From Rossellomorea aquimaris (GTDB taxonomy: Bacteria; Bacillota; Bacilli; Bacillales; Bacillaceae_B), in the NCBI RefSeq assembly GCF_000935355.1, contig NZ_JXZC01000001.1:558001-622000 (forward strand): DNA of 64,000 nucleotides, given 5' to 3'. The position numbers and the translations under genes were made by a program. Shown here in pieces: positions 59,178 to 64,000 of the stretch. Below the pieces are notes generated by a model. The model was not told the DNA's origin. It did not search any database and saw only the letters and a program-made list of their open reading frames with translations. The first letter of the stretch is position 1, and every line of letters starts with the position of its first letter.

Positions 59178-59993
59178 ATGACTCACCACACAATTACTAC
59201 ATCTATTGGGGATCAATTGATTGAGAGAAAACAGGATCTTGCCAATACCATTTTCTCAAATCTTATAGCTTCTTATCCAACACTTTACGTGGAAGAAAAA
59301 AGAACTGAAACCCTCCCCTATTTTGAGCAGCTTATCGAACTTATAGGTGAAGGCTTGTTAAGGGGAGAAAATAATTTGGACAAATCAAGTCAGTGGGGAA
59401 AAGAAGTAGGAAGACTTGCTTCAGGCCAAGGGGTCCCTTTGCAGATGTCCATAAGTAAATCCTCGTTATATAAAAAAGTTATTTTAGAAGATATCGTTTT
59501 GCAAAATGAAGCAGCAATGTCTAAAGAAACCTTACTGCAAATCACACATGATATCGATCGCACATTCACCACAATGATTTCTGCTTTCTGTGAAGCATAT
59601 AGTGAGTATGCAGAAGAACAGCTGAAAATATCTGAAGAGAAGTATTTATCCTTATCCACCCCTGTCGTTCCAATATTCTCCGACTTGGCTGTATTGCCTC
59701 TCATTGGTCAAGTGGATGAAGTACGTGGAGAGATGATGGCAGAGCATGTCCTTCTTGAGTGCAAAAAGCTTTCTATCCATAAACTTATCATCGATTTATC
59801 CGGTGTGTATGAAGTGAATCCTTTGTTTCAACAAGGTATCATGAAGTTGATTGATAGTCTTAAATTACTTGGGATTGAGCCGATTTTATCAGGGATGCGC
59901 CCAGAAATGAGTATTGAATTTGTCCAGATGGGTATAAATATTTCAAGTATGAAAATCTATCAATCATTGAATAAAGCGGTAGAAGCTCATTAA
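59178..59993 (+). CDS. RsbR-like STAS domain protein
   Basis: A 271-residue protein laid out like the RsbR proteins of the sigma-B stressosome: an N-terminal non-haem-globin-like helical sensor domain (about 1-150) and a C-terminal STAS domain (about 160-268: VVPIFSDLAVLPLIGQVDEV, KLIIDLSGVYEV, GMRPEMSIEFVQMGINIS). In RsbRA the STAS domain is phosphorylated on two threonines, one after VVD and one after PEIAQ. Here those places read VNP and SIE, so both acceptors seem to be missing. GGAGG is eight bases before the ATG. No other stressosome genes adjoin it. Confidence 0.83.
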   Translation: MTHHTITTSIGDQLIERKQDLANTIFSNLIASYPTLYVEEKRTETLPYFEQLIELIGEGLLRGENNLDKSSQWGKEVGRLASGQGVPLQMSISKSSLYKKVILEDIVLQNEAAMSKETLLQITHDIDRTFTTMISAFCEAYSEYAEEQLKISEEKYLSLSTPVVPIFSDLAVLPLIGQVDEVRGEMMAEHVLLECKKLSIHKLIIDLSGVYEVNPLFQQGIMKLIDSLKLLGIEPILSGMRPEMSIEFVQMGINISSMKIYQSLNKAVEAH

Positions 59994-60011
59994 AAATGAT
60001 CATGCATGAAA

Positions 60012-60040
60012 GAAAGGACTTCATTCACTGAAGTCCTTTC
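60012..60040. terminator. Bidirectional terminator between RsbR-like and YtkA-like genes
   Basis: GAAAGGACTTCA and TGAAGTCCTTTC pair perfectly around five bases. Confidence 0.88.
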
Positions 60041-60043
60041 ATA

Positions 60044-60520
60044 TCAATGATGTTGTCCCCCACCCTCTCCTTCTTGTTGACTATCTTCTTCCATCTGTTT
60101 CATTTTCTCCATCTCTTCTTTAGATACTTGTCCAACAATGAATTGTTTCTTGGGCATCACATGCATATCACGTGCCGTTACATGGGTTTGTACATAATAA
60201 ACGCCGGTTTCTTTGAATGTTTTTCTAATACTATATACACCATCTTTTTCATGGGTGGCCTCAATTAATTCACTTTCCGCTTTGTCGTTCATTTTCCACA
60301 CTTCAAACTGTATATTTTCAGCATCCTCTACACTTTCACCGGCTTGGGTCACTTTAACCTTTATGTTACTTTCCTCATTAGGTGAAATTTTTTCTGGAAG
60401 AGAGATGTTCACTTCCACTTGCTGAGCTATCTCTGATTCACTTGCAGAAGAACCGGCAGTACATGCTGCTAACACTGCCATTGATAACCCGATTCCTAAA
60501 GCTGTTATGAGTTTCTTCAT
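60044..60520 (-). CDS. FixH/YtkA-like lipoprotein
   Basis: A 158-residue exported lipoprotein. Signal peptide 1-19 with lipobox VLAA-C20. The body is an immunoglobulin-like YtkA/FixH domain: NISLPEKISPNEESNIKVKV, ENIQFEVWKMND, EKDGVYSIRKTFKETGVYYV, HVTARDMHVMPKKQFIVG. The end is rich in E, G and H (GGGQHH), possibly metal-binding, as are the M/H residues in ARDMHVMP. It follows the PepSY gene by 19 bases. Such pairs are often linked to copper or haem/iron handling; the metal is not known. Confidence 0.82.
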   Translation of the reverse strand: MKKLITALGIGLSMAVLAACTAGSSASESEIAQQVEVNISLPEKISPNEESNIKVKVTQAGESVEDAENIQFEVWKMNDKAESELIEATHEKDGVYSIRKTFKETGVYYVQTHVTARDMHVMPKKQFIVGQVSKEEMEKMKQMEEDSQQEGEGGGQHH

Positions 60521-60539
60521 ATTATTACTCCCTTATCCT

Positions 60540-61931
60540 TTAATTTAGCCAGGTCTTTAATGGTTTAATATGTGGAAAAACCAAACGGTCCAGTAAAAAC
60601 ACAATTATGATGGATATTCCAACGAGTGGCATGATGACCCCCATCACAAGCATGATGATAAGGACGGCTCTTGTCATTTGTTTATCTTTAGGCTTAGTCG
60701 GCGCTCCCGATTTACCTTCCGGTTTGCGTTTTCTCCAAAGGATGAGTGAGCTTACTACCATTCCGATCAACCCAATACAAATGATGAGACCGATGATTTG
60801 ATTAGTGAGTCCAAATAAGCGGCCTTCATGCAAGGCAATCCCCATTGTGATGGCTTTTGCCATAATGCCATAATCACTGAAGCGTACATCGCTTAAGATG
60901 GAACCTGAGTATTGATCCACGTGGAGAGTCGCGTTATCCCCGGGTTTTGAGTGAGAAGTAGCGATGGTGTATACACCCTTATCCCCTTGAGGCATAGAAA
61001 TCGTATACGGTTTTTTTATCTTTTCATTCCTCGCGATATACGTAGCATCTTCTAATGATAATGGAACATATCCATCTGTAGTAGAAGAGGGTACTGACAT
61101 GTTTTCAGATGCCCAAGGTACATCTTCTGCCACATCTTTCGCTTTTACCACTGATTGAGGCTTTTCTCCAAAGCTGGTAGCAAATGCCGGATATCCAGTA
61201 TTGGTGGAAGTCGCGAGTCGATTGATTTGCTCCCCCATCACACCGGACCACGGCAGCCCTGTCAGGATGAGGATCAAAATGGATAGGGATAACCAAAACG
61301 CTGGCACTGCATGCATATCTCTCCAGAACGTCCTGCCTTTTTGTCTGAACCTTGGTAAGATGGTACCCCAAATCGAGGCTTTGTTTCTAGGCCACCATAT
61401 ATATAGACCCGTTATTAGTAAAATGACAGCCCAACACGCAGCAAGCTCTACTAATCGATTGGCTACCGTGCCGCCAACAATCAATTCACTATGTAGCTTT
61501 TTAAAGATTTCTGTAAATTTCTCATCATTTTTTATTGATCCCGCAACATTTCCTGTATAGGGATTGACATACACTGAAAACATCTCTCCATTATTCATTA
61601 CACTGAATTCCGTTGTTCGAGAGGGATCATCATACACCTTCATTGATGTGACGATCTGGTCAGGTGCTTCCTCCCTGACCTTTGCCATTTGTGCAGAAGG
61701 GCTGATTATGGAAGAGCCTTTTTCCTTTACAAAATAGACATCATTATACATTATGGATTCAATTTGTGGCTTAAATAAATACACGGCCCCGCTTAATGCT
61801 AAAATAACCAAAAACGGGGCAAAAATGATTCCTGCATAGAAATGCCATCTCCATACAGTTTGGTATAGGGCAGCTCTTTCTTGTTTCTTTGATTGCTTTG
61901 GGGCAGTTTCTAATTTCTTTTCGGCTTCCAT
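60540..61931 (-). CDS. PepSY-associated transmembrane protein
   Basis: A 463-residue membrane protein of the PepSY_TM family with four main helices: FYAGIIFAPFLVILALSGAV (about 32-52), AACWAVILLITGLYIWWPRN, MHAVPAFWLSLSILILILTG and a last pair near the C-terminus. Two extracytoplasmic PepSY regions lie between them (DVYFVKEKGSS..., and ATYIARNEKIKKPYTISMPQ). Conserved H residues at RWHFYAGI and LHEGRLFGL suggest haem or metal contact; some relatives are ferric-reductase-like. AAAGGAG lies seven bases before the ATG. First gene of an operon with the YtkA-like lipoprotein. Confidence 0.85.
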   Translation of the reverse strand: MEAEKKLETAPKQSKKQERAALYQTVWRWHFYAGIIFAPFLVILALSGAVYLFKPQIESIMYNDVYFVKEKGSSIISPSAQMAKVREEAPDQIVTSMKVYDDPSRTTEFSVMNNGEMFSVYVNPYTGNVAGSIKNDEKFTEIFKKLHSELIVGGTVANRLVELAACWAVILLITGLYIWWPRNKASIWGTILPRFRQKGRTFWRDMHAVPAFWLSLSILILILTGLPWSGVMGEQINRLATSTNTGYPAFATSFGEKPQSVVKAKDVAEDVPWASENMSVPSSTTDGYVPLSLEDATYIARNEKIKKPYTISMPQGDKGVYTIATSHSKPGDNATLHVDQYSGSILSDVRFSDYGIMAKAITMGIALHEGRLFGLTNQIIGLIICIGLIGMVVSSLILWRKRKPEGKSGAPTKPKDKQMTRAVLIIMLVMGVIMPLVGISIIIVFLLDRLVFPHIKPLKTWLN

Positions 61932-62104
61932 CTTTAGTCTCCTTTAGTGATTTCCTTGTAAAAGGGATAACGTAATAAAAATAACTTCAGATCAATCAAC
62001 TATATTTTTTCATCTAGTGTGAACTGACTTTTTAGCCAGTATTAAATGTACTATGGAGTTGTGAAATAAAAATGAAACCGTTATATTTTTGCTTAAAGCA
62101 ATAG

Positions 62105-62143
62105 AAAAGATCCCACTGGAAAACATATCCACTGGGATCTTTT
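62105..62143. terminator. Strong orphan hairpin
   Basis: AAAAGATCCCACTGGA and TCCACTGGGATCTTTT pair around a short loop with A/T flanks. No gene ends near it on either strand in a recognisable way; it may insulate the PepSY operon promoter. Confidence 0.65.
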
Positions 62144-62638
62144 CTGTATGATCATGGTTGGTATTGAGGTTTCCATGAAAGGATCGAATGAGGAACGGAC
62201 CTTCACCCACCCTTCCTAAAAAATATGCTAATCATAACATTATTAGTATGGTGGTTCACCTACTATCTTCACCAAAAAGGAGGTCCGTCCCTCAAAAATT
62301 TAAAATTGATGTTGGGAAAATACGTGACTGTTTTCCTATGGTCATTTTTGATTTTGAGGGAGTTTGAAGGAAAGTTTTCTTGATTCCAGGTGTTTTTTTA
62401 ATTTGGTTTGATTCACTTCCCTTATATTTACAAATGCTGAATTTTCGCCCTATTCTCTTTTTTTGAAGGGTTTGCTAGAATCCTAGTTAGCAAGAATCAT
62501 ACATAGTTTTCTTTCACACATTCTCTTATTCTTGTGAAATTAATTAAAGGAGGTATTTCATAAACAAGCGCTTTGATGCTCAATCCATTTGTCGTTGAAC
62601 CACGCCATTCAAAAAAAGAAAAACGGAGGAATGCTATA
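62144..62638. other. Long upstream region of the protease gene
   Basis: About 500 bases without a credible gene. It contains an isolated AAAAAGGAGG at 62275-62283, an inverted repeat TTGCTA-N10-TAGCAA (62472-62493) that could bind a regulator, and an isolated AAAGGAGG at 62546-62553 some 85 bases before the protease ribosome site. No clear promoter boxes were confirmed. Confidence 0.5.
62546..62553 (+). promoter_or_regulatory. Isolated Shine-Dalgarno-like sequence in the protease leader
   Basis: AAAGGAGG has no start codon at a usable distance. It resembles the STAB-SD element of cry3A mRNA, which stabilises the 5' end by binding 30S subunits. The gene's own ribosome site, CGGAGG, is at about 62624. 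Confidence 0.4.
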
Positions 62639-63853
62639 ATGAAGTTTAAAAAAATTGCTGCTCTATCATTAGCTGCATCACTTGCTCTAGTCCCAAGCTT
62701 TGGAGGAAGTGCCTTTGCTCAAGATCAAAACCCTCTAGAGAAAGCCTCTCAAAAGACAACTGTCAATAAAAGCTTTGAGAAAGGCAGTTATGTAAAAGGT
62801 GAGGTCATTGTTAAATTCAAAGATGGCGTGACCGAGTCAGAAAAAGGAAATACCCTCAAAAAAGCGAATGCAGCTGCTGTAAAAGAAAAAGATTCTACGA
62901 AAAAGCCTTTCGAGGTATTAAAAGTAGGAAATGTTGAAGCAACTGTAAAAGCATTAAGCAAAAACCCGAATGTGGAATACGCTGAACCTAACTATACCTT
63001 CTCAGCAACCTGGACCCCTAATGATTATTACTACCAAGGCTATCAATATGGACCCCAAAACACGTACACACCTAGTGCATGGGATCTTGCACGCGGGAGC
63101 AGCGGACAGGAAATTGCCGTTCTTGATACAGGTGTAGATTACAACCACCCTGACTTAGATGGTAAGACGATTCGTGGTTATGATTTCGTCGACAATGATT
63201 ATTATCCAATGGATTTAAACGGACATGGAACACATGTAGCGGGTACGGCTGCTGCTGAAACGAATAACGGAACCGGGGTTGCCGGTATGGCTCCAAATAC
63301 AAAGATACTTGCCGTTCGTGTATTAGATGCCAACGGAAGTGGATCACTTGATGATATCGCGGCAGGTATTCGCTACGCTGCAGATCAAGGCGCTGAAGTG
63401 CTGAATCTTTCCCTGGGTTGTGACTGTAATACAACAACTTTAAAAAGTGCAGTTGATTATGCTTGGAACAAAGGGTCTGTCGTCATTGCCGCTGCTGGAA
63501 ATGACGGAGTGTCAACAACATTTGAGCCAGCTTCTTATCCAAACGCAATTGCCGTAGGAGCAGTTGATTCCAGAGACCGTAAAGCTTCTTTCTCAAACTA
63601 CGGGACATGGGTGGATGTAACCGCGCCTGGAGTTGACATCGCTTCTACCATGCCTAACAATGGATACTCATACATGTCAGGTACATCGATGGCCTCCCCT
63701 CACGTAGCAGGTTTAGCAGGATTACTTGCTGGGCAAGGACGAAACAATGTTCAAATCCGTCAAGCAATTGAACAAACGGCTGATCCGATCAGCGGTACAG
63801 GTTCTTACTTCCAGCACGGAAGAATTAACTCTTATGATGCTGTAAGATACTAA
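62639..63853 (+). CDS. Secreted subtilisin-like serine protease (S8 family, thermitase-like)
   Basis: A 404-residue preproprotease. Signal peptide 1-27 (KFKKIAALSLAASLALVPSF, GGSAFA), an Inhibitor_I9-like propeptide (about 50-118: VIVKFKDGVTESEKGNTLKK, NPNVEYAEPNYTF), then the catalytic domain with D163 (AVLDTGVD), H196 (NGHGTHVAG), oxyanion N288 (AAGNDG) and S350 (SGTSMASPHVAG). C261 and C263 in SLGCDCNTT are spaced as in Bacillus sp. Ak.1 protease, where they form a disulfide. ATG at 62639 has CGGAGG nine bases upstream; 22 upstream codons are excluded. It would digest protein outside the cell. Confidence 0.93.
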   Translation: MKFKKIAALSLAASLALVPSFGGSAFAQDQNPLEKASQKTTVNKSFEKGSYVKGEVIVKFKDGVTESEKGNTLKKANAAAVKEKDSTKKPFEVLKVGNVEATVKALSKNPNVEYAEPNYTFSATWTPNDYYYQGYQYGPQNTYTPSAWDLARGSSGQEIAVLDTGVDYNHPDLDGKTIRGYDFVDNDYYPMDLNGHGTHVAGTAAAETNNGTGVAGMAPNTKILAVRVLDANGSGSLDDIAAGIRYAADQGAEVLNLSLGCDCNTTTLKSAVDYAWNKGSVVIAAAGNDGVSTTFEPASYPNAIAVGAVDSRDRKASFSNYGTWVDVTAPGVDIASTMPNNGYSYMSGTSMASPHVAGLAGLLAGQGRNNVQIRQAIEQTADPISGTGSYFQHGRINSYDAVRY

Positions 63854-63861
63854 TAAGTAGT

Positions 63862-63899
63862 GAAACACCCCTTAACCCATTTGGTTGAGGGGTGTTTCA
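63862..63899 (+). terminator. Terminator of the protease gene
   Basis: GAAACACCCCTTAACC and GGTTGAGGGGTGTTTC form a 16-pair stem with one mismatch. The last 100 bases of the window beyond it hold no recognisable feature. Confidence 0.88.
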
Positions 63900-64000
63900 T
63901 CTTTATTGAAATGCTTCAAGTATTCATAGTGGACTAGATATGTACTCACCTGGGTGGCCAGGCACCCTCACCTTTTGCCGCTTAGTTGAAAATTAAAAAT

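Noticed and set aside
63072..63437. 121-codon antisense frame inside the protease gene
   Set aside because: Antisense shadow of a strongly supported coding region.

Overview
This window comes from the chromosome of an endospore-forming, AT-rich Gram-positive bacterium of the Bacillaceae (Bacillus or a close relative). The signs are strong AGGAGG ribosome sites, many Rho-independent terminators, T-box leaders, and sporulation or germination genes: a SpoIIP-family protein, a CwlC-like amidase, and a complete gerA-type operon. Genus and species cannot be fixed from the sequence alone. No rRNA, tRNA, prophage, transposase or CRISPR was seen.

Layout. 0-9.8 kb: end of a membrane protein, spoIIP-like gene, DUF2975 protein, amine oxidase, small orphan proteins, CwlC-like amidase, a possible structured RNA (5.8-6.0 kb), secreted helical protein, maltose acetyltransferase, an ECF sigma/GyrI-like pair and a VOC protein. 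9.8-17.7 kb: secreted M14 peptidase; a TetR regulator divergent from a SwrC-type RND pump; a DHA2 drug exporter; a DinB protein. 17.7-24.7 kb: LysR regulator, monooxygenase and DJ-1 genes; an autoregulated TetR/ABC exporter operon with two near-perfect operators; the magnesium transporter MgtE. 24.8-30.2 kb: a germinant receptor operon read A-C-D-B-B, in which the C subunit is interrupted by a one-base shift at an A7 run. 30.4-41 kb: a SWIM/SNF2 helicase, a possible holin-like toxin, an acetate transporter, a broken GyrI-like gene, a twin ferritin-like protein, a GNAT-pentapeptide fusion, an ArsR/permease/small-CC-protein operon, and tyrS under T-box control. 41-54.6 kb: O-methyltransferase, an RNase J paralogue, a MarR/nitroreductase/monooxygenase operon, a glycerol-1-phosphate dehydrogenase, an FAD oxidoreductase coupled to a GNAT, an MFS exporter with an ArsR-like regulator, rlmN, a FusB-family protein and small orphans. 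54.7-64 kb: an AraC regulator divergent from a DUF485/SSS symporter pair, a T-box-controlled GNAT, an RsbR-like STAS protein, a PepSY/YtkA pair and a secreted subtilisin.

Functional themes are spore formation and germination, export of toxic compounds under TetR, MarR or ArsR control, quinone or electrophile defence, acetate/monocarboxylate uptake (two unrelated transporters), and extracellular proteolysis.

The most unusual signals are these. (1) A family of degenerate tandem repeats with a strict 20-base period and the core TATCAGCGAAAT occurs in three intergenic arrays, one of them inside the tyrS leader between the T-box and the start codon. (2) The germination gene gerC has a frameshift at a homopolymer, with the missing C-terminus intact downstream. 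(3) A T-box leader with a consensus promoter controls a lone acetyltransferase. (4) A terminator-ended run of hairpins may be an RNA gene. Several start codons were moved from the longest reading frame to the one with a proper ribosome site; this is stated entry by entry.
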